From positions 1 through 64,000 of the forward strand of contig JACRAZ010000025.1 in NCBI GenBank assembly GCA_016213205.1: DNA of 64,000 bases, read 5' to 3'. Below, piece by piece: positions 23,431-32,838 of the stretch. Position 1 is the first letter of the stretch. The number at the start of each line of letters is the position of its first letter. Origin of the DNA: Burkholderiales bacterium (lineage in GTDB: Bacteria > Pseudomonadota > Gammaproteobacteria > Burkholderiales > Burkholderiaceae_C). The position numbers and the translations under genes are program-made. Under the pieces are notes generated by a model. That model saw only the letters and a program-made list of their open reading frames with translations, did not search any database and was not told where the DNA came from.

Positions 23431-24518
23431 TGAAGGATTTCCACGCGGTTGCGGCCATTGCGCTTGGCCTGGTAGAGCGCTGCGTCGGCGTTGTGCACCA
23501 ATGCGGCAGCGCCGGCACCGGCCAGCGGCACACTCGCGGCCACGCCGATGCTCACGCTGATCGGGTAGCCGCCCTCGACCACCGCGCTGAAATCGGCCGA
23601 TGCCACCGCACGGCGGATCAGCTCGGCCATGTCCAGCGCGCCCGAGGCGGCCGTGCCCGGCAGCACGACCGCGAATTCTTCACCACCATAGCGCGCGGCC
23701 ATGTCCCCGGCGCGACGCACGTTCTCGCGGATGAGGCGGCCCACGCGGGCGAGGAAGCCGTCGCCCGTCTGGTGGCCGAACAGGTCGTTGAGCTGCTTGA
23801 AGTGGTCCACGTCCACCATCAGCAGCGCCAGTGGCGTGCCGTCGCGCAGCGCGCGGTACCACTCCTTCTGCAGCGTGGCATCGAACTGGCGGCGGTTGGG
23901 CAGGCCGGTGAGCGCATCGGTGGAGGCCAGGGCGGACAGCTCGGCATTGGCCTGGCCCAGCGCCTCTTCGGCGCGCTTGCGCTGGTCGGCATCACGCAGG
24001 GTGACGAGGTAGTCGCCCAGGCCGTTGCCAGGGGGCAGGCTCGCCACGCGCGCTTCCACCCACAGCGTGCTGCCGTCGCGCCGCAGCGCGCGAAACAGGT
24101 CGGGCCCGCGGCCGCGCTGCGCGGCCTTGGTGAAGTGGCGGGCAATGAAGGCCGCGCGCTCTTCCGGCACCAGCAGCTCGGCCAGCGTGTGGCCGTTCAG
24201 CTCCTTCGGGGCACAGCCCAGCAGGGTTTCGGTGGCCGGCGAGGCATAGCAGATGGCCAGATCGGCATCCACTGCGACGATCAGGTCGATGGAGTGTTCG
24301 GCCAGCAGCTTGAAGCGCATCTCGGCTTCGGCGCCGGCGCGGTTGGTCAGGGTGATGCGGCGGCCGTCGCCCAGCGTGAGGTGGTTGCCGCGGGCTGCCG
24401 GGGCCTGGCGGTGATGGCGGTTCGCGACGACGGCGCGGCCATGCCCGTCGGCGAGCGCGAAGCCCAGCCCGAAGCCTTCCAGCAGCTGTGCCAGCGCTTG
24501 GAAATCTGCCTCCGTCAA
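23427..24518 (-). CDS. diguanylate cyclase with PAS domain (GGEEF)
   Basis: A 363-residue cytosolic protein with a PAS domain at about 67-185 (sensor) and a GGDEF domain at about 195-360 that makes cyclic di-GMP from GTP. The active-site motif is GGEEF (278-282). An intact inhibitory RxxD site (R269-D272) lies five residues upstream, so product inhibition is expected. The start codon is TTG at 24518, overlapping the stop of the MFS gene (TTGA). The protein therefore appears translationally coupled to a transporter, which is unusual for a cyclase. The N-terminal 60 residues look like a second, degenerate PAS fragment (FGLGFALADGHGRAVVANRH). Confidence 0.9.
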   Translation of the reverse strand: MTEADFQALAQLLEGFGLGFALADGHGRAVVANRHHRQAPAARGNHLTLGDGRRITLTNRAGAEAEMRFKLLAEHSIDLIVAVDADLAICYASPATETLLGCAPKELNGHTLAELLVPEERAAFIARHFTKAAQRGRGPDLFRALRRDGSTLWVEARVASLPPGNGLGDYLVTLRDADQRKRAEEALGQANAELSALASTDALTGLPNRRQFDATLQKEWYRALRDGTPLALLMVDVDHFKQLNDLFGHQTGDGFLARVGRLIRENVRRAGDMAARYGGEEFAVVLPGTAASGALDMAELIRRAVASADFSAVVEGGYPISVSIGVAASVPLAGAGAAALVHNADAALYQAKRNGRNRVEILQ

Positions 24519-25795
24519 ACCTTGGTTCCCCCCGGATGCGACGTGTCGGGGCGGATGAGCCGGTCACGCTGCGCGAGGGCAGGGAACAGCCGCATCCACG
24601 ACACCACAACCAGCAGGGTGCCGATGCCTCCCAACACCGCGGATGCTACCGGGCCCAGCCATGCAGCGATAGCTCCGGACTCGAATTCTCCGAGCTGATT
24701 GCTCGCTCCGATAAAAACGGAATTGACCGCACTCACGCGGCCGCGCATCTCGTCCGGGGTTTCCAGCTGCACCAGGGTCTGGCGGATCACCACGCTGATC
24801 ATGTCGGCCGCACCCGATGCGGCCAGCGCCACCAAGGACAGCCAGAACCAGGTCGACAGGCCGAACACCACCATCGTGACGCCATACACCGCCACCGAGC
24901 CCAGCAGCCAGGCACCGGTGCGGCGCTGCACCGGCCAGCGCGCCAGCGCCAGCGACATCGCCAACGCCCCCACCGCCGGTGCGGCGCGCAGCAGGCCCAG
25001 GCCCCAGGGGCCCACGTGCAGGATGTCCTTGGCAAAGATGGGCAGCAGCGCGGTGGCACCGCCCAGCAGCACCGCGAACAGGTCCAGCGAGATCGCGCCC
25101 AGCATCACCTTGCGCTGCCAGATGAAGCCCAGCCCCGCGAACAGCGAGTGCAGCGAGGCTGGCTCGGTGGCGCGCCGCGCCGGCCGCGGGTGCAGGCCCA
25201 GCACGGCCACCAGCGCCAGCCCGAAGCACAGTGCCGACACGCCGTACACCAGCACCGCGCCGGCCGATTCGCCGCTGCCGGCCCAGGCCGGCTGCAGCGC
25301 GTAGAGAAAGCCGCCCAGCGCCGGCCCCGCGATGATGGCGCCCTGCAACGCCGTGGACGACAGCGCCAGCGCCTGCGGCAGCCGGGCCATCGGCACCAGC
25401 TGCGGCAGCAAGGCCTGGGCCGATGGCATCTGGAACGCACGCACCGCGCCTGCCACCATGGACAGCAGCAGGACGCTGTTGCGACCGAGCTGCTGCTGGT
25501 GCGAACCCCAGGCCAGCGCCACGGCCACGGCCATCATCACCGCCAGCGCGGCGGCCAGCACGCGCCGGCGGTCGTGGCGGTCGATCACATGGCCGGCCGG
25601 CAGCGCCAGCAGCAGCGCGGGCACGAACTGCGCCAGGCCCACCAGGCCCAGGTCCCAGGCGCTGCCCGTCAGCGCATACATCTGCCAGCCCAGCGCCACC
25701 ATCAGCATCTGGCCCGCGGCGGTGGCCGCCAGGCGCATGCACCAGAAGCGCAGGAAGTCCGGCTGGCGCAGCAGCGATGGCTCGGGCCCGGTCAC
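24515..25795 (-). CDS. MFS transporter (enterobactin-exporter-like / DHA3 type)
   Basis: A 426-residue inner-membrane carrier with about twelve hydrophobic helices. The loop between helices 2 and 3 has AGHVIDRHDRRRV, the usual MFS motif. The N-terminus SLLRQPDFLRFW and the helix with LAQFVPALLLALPAGH resemble DHA3/EntS-like exporters. The substrate is unknown. The start is GTG at 25795, overlapping the ABC gene stop (GTGA), and its own stop overlaps the TTG start of the cyclase. It is the third gene of a five-gene coupled row. Confidence 0.85.
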   Translation of the reverse strand: MTGPEPSLLRQPDFLRFWCMRLAATAAGQMLMVALGWQMYALTGSAWDLGLVGLAQFVPALLLALPAGHVIDRHDRRRVLAAALAVMMAVAVALAWGSHQQQLGRNSVLLLSMVAGAVRAFQMPSAQALLPQLVPMARLPQALALSSTALQGAIIAGPALGGFLYALQPAWAGSGESAGAVLVYGVSALCFGLALVAVLGLHPRPARRATEPASLHSLFAGLGFIWQRKVMLGAISLDLFAVLLGGATALLPIFAKDILHVGPWGLGLLRAAPAVGALAMSLALARWPVQRRTGAWLLGSVAVYGVTMVVFGLSTWFWLSLVALAASGAADMISVVIRQTLVQLETPDEMRGRVSAVNSVFIGASNQLGEFESGAIAAWLGPVASAVLGGIGTLLVVVSWMRLFPALAQRDRLIRPDTSHPGGTKV

Positions 25796-27603
25796 GGCCT
25801 GGCCCCGGCCTGCAGGTCGTCCGGCGGGTCCTCCTGGGCCTCGAGCTGCTGCAGCTGCACCAGGCGTTGGTAGAGCCCGCGGTCGATCGCCATCAGCGCC
25901 GCGTGGCTGCCGCGCTCGGCGATGCGGCCGTGGTTCAGCACCACGATCTCGTCGGCCTCGCGGATGGTGGACAGGCGGTGCGCGATGGCCACCACCGTGA
26001 CCTGGCCGCGCAAGGCGGTGAGCGCCTGCTGCACGATGCCCTCGGTCTCGCTGTCGATGTGCGAGGTGGCCTCGTCGAGGAACAGGATGCGCGGCTTGCC
26101 GGCCAGGGCGCGTGCGATCGCGATCAACTGTTTCTCGCCCACCGACAGCCGCGCGCCGCCTTCGCCCAGCGGTGTGTCGTAGCCGTGCTCGAGGCGGCGG
26201 ATGAAGCCGTCGGCATGGGCGGCGCGGGCGGCGGCCTCGATCTCGGCGTCGGTGAAGCCGCGGCCCATGTCGATGTTCTCGCGCGCGCTGGCGGCCAGCA
26301 GGAAGGGCTCCTGCGGCACCAGGCCCACGGCGCTGCGGAAGGCGTCGTCGCCGATGTCGGTGATGGCCTGGCCATCGATCAGCAGGCTGCCCGGCGGCGC
26401 CTCGTAGAAGCGCAGCAGCAGCGACAGCAGCGTGCTCTTGCCGCTGCCGGTGTGGCCGACGATGCCGACGAAGCGGCCCGCCGGCACCTCGAGGTTCAGC
26501 CCGTGCAGCACCGGCCGCCCGGGCTGGTAGGCGAAATCCAGCGCGTGCACGCTGATCGCGCCGGCCCTCACCTGGCCCGCGGCCCGCGCGGGCGGGGCCT
26601 CGGCTTCGTCGAGCAGCGTGTTCACGCGCGCAGCGGCCACCATGGCCTGCTGCAGCTGCGAAAACTGCATGGTGATCTGGATCAGCGGCTCGGTGACCCG
26701 TGCGATGTAGCTGACGAAGGCGTACAGCACGCCCACCTCGATCGCGCTCATCGTGCTGCCCGAGGCGGTGCGCAGGCTCACCACCGCGATCACCGCGCCC
26801 AGCATCGCCACGTTCAGGAAGTCCAGCGCCGGCCGCAGCAACCAGGCGTTGGCACGCAGCTCGAGCCGGCGCGCGGCGTAGTGCGCCGCATTGGTGGCCG
26901 CGAAGCGCGCGTTGAACTGGGCGGCGGCACCGGCGGCCTGGATCACCGGCATGCCGGCGATGGACTCGGCCGCCTGGGCGTTGATGTCGCTGCGCAGCGC
27001 GCGGCTGCGCGTGACCGCCGGCGCCGACAGGCGCTGGTACAGCCACACGATGCCCACCACCGCCGGCACCAGCAGCGCGACGATCAGCATCAGCCGCCAG
27101 TCGAGCAGCGCCATCGTCAGCAGCATGCCGGCGAGCATGATCACGCTGTCGAGCATGACGAACAGCACCTGCACGTACAAGGTCTTCACCGCCTCGGTGT
27201 CATTGGTGACACGGCTGACCAGCTGGCCGGTGATCGCGCGGTCGAAGAAGCTCATCGGCAGCCGCAGCACATGGCCATACACCGATTCGCGGATGCGCTG
27301 CACCGAGCGCATCGCCAGCCCGGCCAGCCGCACGAGCTGGCCATAGCGCAGCCAGCTGGCCAGGCAGCCGGCCACCAGCGCGCCGCCCAGCAGGCCGGCG
27401 ATGGCGGGCAGGTTCGCATCGCGCGGCAGCAGGTAGTGGTCGATGAAGGCCTTGCCCAGCACCGGGCCCAGGGCCTCCAGCCCGGCCGCCAGCGCCAGCC
27501 ACCACACGGCGCGCTTGAGCAAGGGCATCTCGGGCCTGGCCGCGCGCAGCAGCAGCGCCAGCGCGGCGCGGCGTTCGCCCCCTTGGGCGGCGTCAGGCTT
27601 CAT
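25792..27603 (-). CDS. ABC exporter half-transporter, MdlB/SmdB-like
   Basis: A 603-residue fused membrane and ATPase half-transporter. Six helices lie in about 20-320, Walker A GHTGSGKST near 390, a variant signature LSVGEKQ, and Walker B LFLDEATSHID with the catalytic Glu. LSVGxKQ in place of LSGGQ is characteristic of the MdlB/SmdB group. With the preceding MdlA-like partner it should form a heterodimeric exporter of lipids or drugs. The ATG at 27603 overlaps the partner's stop by 11 bases. An upstream in-frame ATG would add a Trp/Ser-rich sequence that lies inside the partner gene and is unlikely. Confidence 0.88.
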   Translation of the reverse strand: MKPDAAQGGERRAALALLLRAARPEMPLLKRAVWWLALAAGLEALGPVLGKAFIDHYLLPRDANLPAIAGLLGGALVAGCLASWLRYGQLVRLAGLAMRSVQRIRESVYGHVLRLPMSFFDRAITGQLVSRVTNDTEAVKTLYVQVLFVMLDSVIMLAGMLLTMALLDWRLMLIVALLVPAVVGIVWLYQRLSAPAVTRSRALRSDINAQAAESIAGMPVIQAAGAAAQFNARFAATNAAHYAARRLELRANAWLLRPALDFLNVAMLGAVIAVVSLRTASGSTMSAIEVGVLYAFVSYIARVTEPLIQITMQFSQLQQAMVAAARVNTLLDEAEAPPARAAGQVRAGAISVHALDFAYQPGRPVLHGLNLEVPAGRFVGIVGHTGSGKSTLLSLLLRFYEAPPGSLLIDGQAITDIGDDAFRSAVGLVPQEPFLLAASARENIDMGRGFTDAEIEAAARAAHADGFIRRLEHGYDTPLGEGGARLSVGEKQLIAIARALAGKPRILFLDEATSHIDSETEGIVQQALTALRGQVTVVAIAHRLSTIREADEIVVLNHGRIAERGSHAALMAIDRGLYQRLVQLQQLEAQEDPPDDLQAGARP

Positions 27604-29335
27604 CGAGCGAGGCCTCCAGCTGCTGCACCCGCCACTGGGTGGCGTACCAGCCGCCCAGCTCGACCAATGCGCGGTGCGTGCCCTGCTCGGTGAGCCGGCC
27701 ATGGCGCAGCACCAGGGTCTGGTCGGCATCCACTAGCGTGGACAGGCGATGGCTCGCGATGATCACCGTGCGGCCCTGGCGCGCGCTGCGCAGCGCGGCG
27801 AGGATGCGGCTTTCGGTCTCGGTGTCCACGGCCGACAGCGCATCGTCCAGCAGCAGCAGGGGTGCATCGGCCAGCAACGCGCGGGCAATCGCCACCCGCT
27901 GGCGCTGGCCGCCCGAGAGCGTGACGCCGCGTTCGCCCACCGGTGTGTCGTAGCCCTGCGGCAGGCGCTGGATGTCCTCGTGCACGCAGGCATCGCGGGC
28001 GGCCTGCTCGACCTGCTCGCGCGTGGCGGATGGCCGCGCCAATGAAATGTTATCCGCCACGCTGGCCGAGAACAGGAAGGCCTCCTGCGGCACCCAGGCG
28101 ATGCCCGCGCGCAGCGCGGCCAGCGTGTACTCGGCCAGTGGCGTGCCGCCCCAGCACAGCGTGCCGTGCTGTGCCGTCCACTGGCGCAGCAGCAGCTTCA
28201 GCAGCGTGCTCTTGCCCGCGCCGGTGGGGCCCACCAGGCCCAGCGTGCGGCCGGCCGGCAGCGTGAACGACACCTCGTCGAGCGCACGCTGCGCCTGGCC
28301 CGGGTAGCTGAACACCAGGCGCGTGGCCTCGATCGCGCCGGCCTGCACGCGCGCGACGCTGCCGTGGTCGTCCACCGCCAGGGGTTCGTCCAGCACCGGT
28401 GCCAGCCGGCCCCAGGCCGCGCGGCCGCGCTCGATCAGCGCCAGCACCCACCCGGCTGCGAACATCGGCCAGATCAGCTGGCCCAGGTACATGCCGAAGC
28501 TGGTGAGCTGGCCCAGGGTCATCTCGCCACGCCACACCAGCCACCCGCCGAAGCCCAGCGAGAGCACGATCGCCATGGTCAGCGTGAAGCCCACCGCCGG
28601 TTCGTAGGTGGCTTCCCAGCGCTGGGCCTTCAGGCTGCTGGCGGCGGCGTCGCCGGCCAGCGCTGCGAAGCGTTGGCTGCTGCGCGCTTCCAGCCCCAGC
28701 GCACGCAGCGTGCGCACCCCCGAGAGGGTTTCCTGCACATGGTCGTTCAGGTGGCTGAAGGCGCCCAGCGCCTCGTGCGAGGCATCGTGCACGTGGCGCG
28801 AGATCCACCAGAACGAGAGCGCCATCGCCGGAAAGGGCAGCAGCACCACCAGGCCCAGCCGCCAATCGACGTCCAGGGTCATGGTTGCCACCACCAGCAC
28901 CAGCGTCAGGGTGCCGTCGAAGCCGGCGAGCATGGCCTCGCCGGCGGCCATTTCCACCGCATCGACATCGTTGGTGGCCAGTGCCATCAGGTCGCCGGTG
29001 CGGCGCGTCTGGTAGAAGCGCGGGCCCTGCAGGGCCAGGCGTTCGTAGAGCCGGGTGCGCAACTCCACGCCCATGCGGTAGGCGGCCGAGTACAGCTGCA
29101 GCCGCCAGGCCACGCGCAGGCCGTAGATCAGCACGCCGGCGCCCAGCAGGCGGCCGATTTCCCACCACAGGGCGGGGCCGGACAGGCGTTGCGCGACCAG
29201 CGCGTCGACCAGGTGGCCCACCTGGCGCGGCACCCACACGATCAGCAGCGCGATCGCGGCCAGCATCACGCCGGCCGCGGCATAGGCGCGCCAATGGCGG
29301 AACACGAAACCACCGATCAGGCGGGTCAGGGTCAT
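27593..29335 (-). CDS. ABC exporter half-transporter, MdlA/SmdA-like
   Basis: A 580-residue half-transporter with six membrane helices in the first 310 residues and a C-terminal ATPase: Walker A GPTGAGKST, signature LSGGQRQR, H-loop ASHRLST. The Walker B reads LLLLDDALSAVD, with Asp where the catalytic Glu usually sits. This degenerate site is found in one half of heterodimeric exporters and in E. coli MdlA. Together with the downstream MdlB-like half it gives one canonical and one degenerate ATP site. It is the first gene of the coupled minus-strand operon 29335-22648. The substrate is not evident. Confidence 0.88.
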   Translation of the reverse strand: MTLTRLIGGFVFRHWRAYAAAGVMLAAIALLIVWVPRQVGHLVDALVAQRLSGPALWWEIGRLLGAGVLIYGLRVAWRLQLYSAAYRMGVELRTRLYERLALQGPRFYQTRRTGDLMALATNDVDAVEMAAGEAMLAGFDGTLTLVLVVATMTLDVDWRLGLVVLLPFPAMALSFWWISRHVHDASHEALGAFSHLNDHVQETLSGVRTLRALGLEARSSQRFAALAGDAAASSLKAQRWEATYEPAVGFTLTMAIVLSLGFGGWLVWRGEMTLGQLTSFGMYLGQLIWPMFAAGWVLALIERGRAAWGRLAPVLDEPLAVDDHGSVARVQAGAIEATRLVFSYPGQAQRALDEVSFTLPAGRTLGLVGPTGAGKSTLLKLLLRQWTAQHGTLCWGGTPLAEYTLAALRAGIAWVPQEAFLFSASVADNISLARPSATREQVEQAARDACVHEDIQRLPQGYDTPVGERGVTLSGGQRQRVAIARALLADAPLLLLDDALSAVDTETESRILAALRSARQGRTVIIASHRLSTLVDADQTLVLRHGRLTEQGTHRALVELGGWYATQWRVQQLEASLDEA

Positions 29336-29404
29336 GGCGGGTGGGCCGATGCAGCGCAGCCCGCACCGGGTGTCGGCGCCAGGGCTGCGTGAGGGCGGCG
29401 GATT

Positions 29405-30160
29405 CTACGTGCGCAGGTCGGCCACCACGTCCTGGCCGAAATCGGGTGCGGCCAGCCGGCCCAGCAACTGCGTGGCGCAGGATTGCGGCGTGAGCAGCAG
29501 GCCCTGCGCCTTCAGTTGCACGAAGCGGTCGCGGTCTGGGAACTGGCGCGGATCGGTCGAGCGCAGTTCCACCTGCATGTCGGTGTCGATCACGCCCGGG
29601 GCCATCGACACCACCCGCGCCGGGTTGGGCTGGCCGGCCTGCTCCAGCGCGATCGCGCGGCTGAAGTGGTCCATGCCCGCCTTGGCCGCGCAGTAGGCCG
29701 CACTGCCGGCCATGGCCCGGCGCCCGAGGCCCGACGAGATGTTCAGCAGCCGTCGCTGTGCCGGCCACTGCGCCGTGACTTCGAGGAAGGCGGCGCTCAG
29801 CAGCAGCGCCGCTTCCAGCCCCACGCGCAGCGCGTTCGACAGCACCGACAGCGCAATGCGCTCCACCGGCGCGCCGCCACCGATGACGCCGGCGTTGTTG
29901 AACAGCGTGACGCTGCGCAGCACGGCCGGGTCGAAGCCCGCGAGCCAGGACCGCAGCGCCTGTGCCACCGGCAGCGGATCGGCCAGATCGGCCTGCCATT
30001 GCGTGAGCAGCAGGCCGGCGCTGTCGGCACGGCGCTGCAGTTCGTGGTTCTGGTGCCGGGCGATGCCGAGCACGATGTGCCCCGGCTGCAGCAGTTGCTC
30101 CACGAGCGCCGCGCCGACGCCGCGCGACGAACCTGTGACGATGAAGAGGTGTTCGGCCAT
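29405..30160 (-). CDS. SDR family oxidoreductase (sepiapterin/benzil reductase-like)
   Basis: A 251-residue Rossmann-fold dehydrogenase. The nucleotide motif TGSSRGVG (residues 9-16) and the NNAG motif are present, as is the YCAAK active site with upstream Ser in NISSGLG. MAPGVIDTDMQ is also typical of classical SDRs, especially the sepiapterin-reductase-like group that uses NADP(H). The substrate is unknown. The ATG at 30160 matches the Rossmann beginning. It is divergent from the gene at 30219 and could share a minimal 58-base promoter region with it. Confidence 0.88.
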   Translation of the reverse strand: MAEHLFIVTGSSRGVGAALVEQLLQPGHIVLGIARHQNHELQRRADSAGLLLTQWQADLADPLPVAQALRSWLAGFDPAVLRSVTLFNNAGVIGGGAPVERIALSVLSNALRVGLEAALLLSAAFLEVTAQWPAQRRLLNISSGLGRRAMAGSAAYCAAKAGMDHFSRAIALEQAGQPNPARVVSMAPGVIDTDMQVELRSTDPRQFPDRDRFVQLKAQGLLLTPQSCATQLLGRLAAPDFGQDVVADLRT

Positions 30161-30218
30161 GCGCCGCAGGATACGCCAGCGCCGTGGCAGGCCGCTGACG
30201 GCGGCGACAATCGCGGGC

Positions 30219-30935
30219 ATGAGACACCCCTTCGTGCTGGCCGCGGGCGCCGGCTTGCTGGTGCTGGTGGCCGCCTTCGTGCCACCGCTGTGGCACATGC
30301 TGCGGGGCCCCGCGCAGGGCCAGGCCGGCACGGCCGAGGGCCTGCCCTGGCAGACCCGCGTCGAACCCGATGGCGCGGTGCAGGTCTTCGGCCTCGCACT
30401 GGGCCGCGCCACGCTGGCCGATGCCGAGCGCCGTTTCGGCGACGCGCTGCAACTGGCCATCGTCGCCCGCCTGGGCGAACCCCCGGCGCTGGAGGCGCTG
30501 GTGGATCCGTTCCAGGCCGGTTTTGTGGGGGGCCGGCTCGTGCTGGCGTTCGATGCACCGGCCGATCGCCTGTTGCAGTGGCGCGAGCGGGCCAGCGGGT
30601 CTTCACCGATGGAGGGCGGTGCACGTCGCTTCACGCTGCGTACGGAAGACCGGGCCGCGGCGAGCCGGGTGCCGATTGGCGGATTCAGCTTCGTGCCCGC
30701 GGTGCGCCTGGGCGAGCAGGATGTGCGCCAGCGCTTCGGCCCGCCGGCCGCGGTGCTGCCGCAGGCCGAGGGGCAGCAGGTGCTGCTGTACCCCGAGCGC
30801 GGGCTGGCCGCCAGCGTGAGCCCGGGCAGCCGCGGCGTGCTGCAGTACGTGGTGCCGGCGCAGTTCGAGGCCCGGCTGCGCGCGCCGCTGCAGGCGGCCA
30901 CGGCATCGGCGGCCTCGTCCGCCGCGTCGCGCTGA
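30219..30935 (+). CDS. conserved hypothetical membrane-anchored protein
   Basis: A 238-residue protein whose first 28 residues form a hydrophobic anchor or signal (VLAAGAGLLVLVAAFVPPLW), leaving a periplasmic domain. The mature part alternates short beta-like stretches (AVQVFGLALGRATL, VGGRLVLAFD, SFVPAVRLGEQDVRQRFG). The repeated pattern of a G..T/D..QRFG element suggests two related subdomains. The C-terminal 20 residues are Ala/Ser low complexity. I do not recognise the family. The ATG at 30219 is chosen because it begins the hydrophobic segment. Confidence 0.65.
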   Translation: MRHPFVLAAGAGLLVLVAAFVPPLWHMLRGPAQGQAGTAEGLPWQTRVEPDGAVQVFGLALGRATLADAERRFGDALQLAIVARLGEPPALEALVDPFQAGFVGGRLVLAFDAPADRLLQWRERASGSSPMEGGARRFTLRTEDRAAASRVPIGGFSFVPAVRLGEQDVRQRFGPPAAVLPQAEGQQVLLYPERGLAASVSPGSRGVLQYVVPAQFEARLRAPLQAATASAASSAASR

Positions 30936-31058
30936 GGCGCGCCGCCGGGTTCACCCGCCCCCGGAACACAGCCCGCTGCTACCACCGCGCCGCCGGGCCT
31001 TCGAACAATGCTGCAGCCCGCATGTGCCGGGCTGCGACATTGCGCGAAGGAGACCCTG

Positions 31059-31637
31059 ATGGCACGCAAGATCCTGATGCTGTGCGGCGACTACGCCGAA
31101 GACTACGAGACCATGGTCCCGTTCCAGACCCTGCTCGCGGTGGGCCACACCGTGCATGCGGTGGCGCCGGACAAGAAGGCCGGCGACTGGGTGCACACGG
31201 CGATCCACGACTTCGAAGGCGCGCAGACCTACAGCGAGAAGCCAGGCCACCGCTTCACGCTGAACGCCAGTTTCGACGAGGTGCGCCCCGAGCACTACGA
31301 CGCCCTGCTGATCCCCGGCGGCCGCGCGCCCGAGTACCTGCGCATGAACAGCCGGGTGATCGAGATCACGCGCCACTTCCTGGGCGCCAACAAGCCGGTG
31401 GCCGCGGTGTGCCACGGCGCGCAGGTGCTCGCCGCCACCGGCATGCTCAAGGGGCGGCGGGTGTCTGCCTACCCGGCCTGCCAGGTGGAGGTGGAACTCG
31501 CCGGTGCCGAGTACATGGGCATCGCGATCGACCAGGCGGTGACCGATGGCAACCTGGTCACCGCGCCGGCCTGGCCTGCCCACCCGGCATGGCTGGGCCA
31601 GTTCCTGAAGGTGCTGGGCACGCGCATCGAGACCTGA
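31059..31637 (+). CDS. DJ-1/PfpI family protein
   Basis: A 192-residue protein of the DJ-1/PfpI superfamily. The nucleophile elbow is [12 protein letters not shown], with the reactive Cys at about 121, and the acid is the Glu in the N-terminal GDYAEDYE segment. [12 protein letters not shown] is the conserved strand. Members act as glyoxalases, deglycases, chaperones or peptidases, and the family alone does not decide. A good AAGGAG ribosome site lies just upstream of the ATG at 31059. It is followed on the same strand by a ribbon-helix-helix gene. Confidence 0.9.
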   Translation: MARKILMLCGDYAEDYETMVPFQTLLAVGHTVHAVAPDKKAGDWVHTAIHDFEGAQTYSEKPGHRFTLNASFDEVRPEHYDALLIPGGRAPEYLRMNSRVIEITRHFLGANKPVAAVCHGAQVLAATGMLKGRRVSAYPACQVEVELAGAEYMGIAIDQAVTDGNLVTAPAWPAHPAWLGQFLKVLGTRIET

Positions 31638-31693
31638 ACGCGGACGCCGGGGCGGCGCTACAGTGGCGCCTCCCTCCGCCAAGGAGTCGAGCC

Positions 31694-32089
31694 ATGTGCC
31701 AGGTCTTCATCAGCGCCGATCCCCACAGCTACGACAGCCGCACGCGCTCGGTGCGCCTGCACGGCGTGGTCACCAGCATCCGGCTCGAGAACCTGTTCTG
31801 GCAGGTGCTGGACGAGATCGCACGGCGCGACGGCATGGGCGTGGTGCAGCTGATCGAGAAGCTCTACGACGAACTGGTGGCCGCGCGCGGAGAGGTCGGC
31901 AACTTCGCTTCCTTTCTGCGGGTGAGCGCGCTGCGCTACGAGGCACTGCTGGCCCAGGGCCGGATTCCGGCCGACACCGCGGTGGCGATCGGCTCGCTCG
32001 ACCCGCGCGAGGTGCTGCATGCGTTGCCGCAGGGCTGGGTCGGCGTGCAGCGCCAGGCGGCCTTCGGCGATGGCGGGCAACGCGCCTAG
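31694..32089 (+). CDS. ribbon-helix-helix domain protein
   Basis: A 131-residue protein beginning MCQVFISADPHSYDS. Its central segment (VVTSIRLENLFWQVLDEIARRDGMGVVQLIEKLYDEL) has the strand-helix-helix pattern of the RHH_4 family of predicted DNA-binding or small regulatory proteins. A C-terminal helical part follows (FASFLRVSALRYEALL). The target is unknown. The AAGGAG at 31681-31686 supports the ATG at 31694. Its TAG overlaps the convergent rluA stop (32086-32089). Confidence 0.8.
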   Translation: MCQVFISADPHSYDSRTRSVRLHGVVTSIRLENLFWQVLDEIARRDGMGVVQLIEKLYDELVAARGEVGNFASFLRVSALRYEALLAQGRIPADTAVAIGSLDPREVLHALPQGWVGVQRQAAFGDGGQRA

Positions 32090-32718
32090 AACGGCGGCGC
32101 GCTGGCCAGGTCGAGCGCCTGGCCACTGAGCGGGTGCTGCAGCTGCAGCCGCGACGCATGCAGCAGCAGCCGGGGCGACGCCGCGGCCACGGGGTCGCCG
32201 GCATACAGCGTGTCGCCGACGATCGCGTGCCCGATCGACATCAGGTGCACCCGCAACTGGTGCGAGCGCCCGGTCACCGGATACAGGGCCAGCCGCGTGC
32301 GGCCGCGGGCCGCGTCCCGTGCCAGCACCCGCCACCGGGTGAGCGAGGGCTTGCCGAGTTCGGCGTCGACCCGCTGCCGCGGCCGGTTCGGCCAATCGGT
32401 GCACAGCGGCAGGTCGATCTCGCCCTGTGCGCCCGCGACAAGGCCGTCCACCTCGGCCACGTAGGTCTTGTCCACGCGCCGCTCGGCGAACGCGATGCTG
32501 AGTGCGCGCTGCACGGCGGCGCCGCGTGCAAACACCATCAGCCCGGAGGTGGCCATGTCCAGCCGATGCACGGTCAGGGCATCGGCAAAGGCCGTCTGCA
32601 CGCGGGCGATCACGCAATCGGCCCCCTCGGGCCCCCGGCCCGGCACGGCCAGCAGGCCCGCAGGCTTGTCGACGACCACGATCGCGTCATCGGCATGGAT
32701 CAGGGGTGGCAATGTCAC
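32086..32718 (-). CDS. rluA: RluA-type 23S rRNA/tRNA pseudouridine synthase
   Basis: A 210-residue pseudouridine synthase. The catalytic Asp is D54 in HRLDMATSG, and GRSHQLRVHLMSIGHAIVGD is the conserved C-terminal block. The DLPLCTDWPNRPRQRV segment is close to the DWPNRPKQKV region of E. coli RluA, which modifies 23S rRNA U746 and tRNA U32, so RluA is favoured over RluC/D or TruC. There is no S4 domain, as expected for RluA. The start is GTG at 32718. The gene is divergent from the Cpx-like module at 32839. Confidence 0.88.
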   Translation of the reverse strand: MTLPPLIHADDAIVVVDKPAGLLAVPGRGPEGADCVIARVQTAFADALTVHRLDMATSGLMVFARGAAVQRALSIAFAERRVDKTYVAEVDGLVAGAQGEIDLPLCTDWPNRPRQRVDAELGKPSLTRWRVLARDAARGRTRLALYPVTGRSHQLRVHLMSIGHAIVGDTLYAGDPVAAASPRLLLHASRLQLQHPLSGQALDLASAPPF

Positions 32719-32838
32719 GCGGCGAGCATAGCGACGAAAAGAAACGATACACGCCGAAACCGCGGTGAAAGGACGCCCGCGGCGTGCCGCCGCACGATGC
32801 AGGCCATGTTCAACACGCCCGTTTCGGAGGCACCCGAC

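Noticed and set aside
28166-29392. 408-codon plus-strand frame opposite the MdlA-like gene
   Set aside because: It is the complement of the ABC transporter coding sequence, with a His/Gln/Arg-rich shadow translation and no domain.
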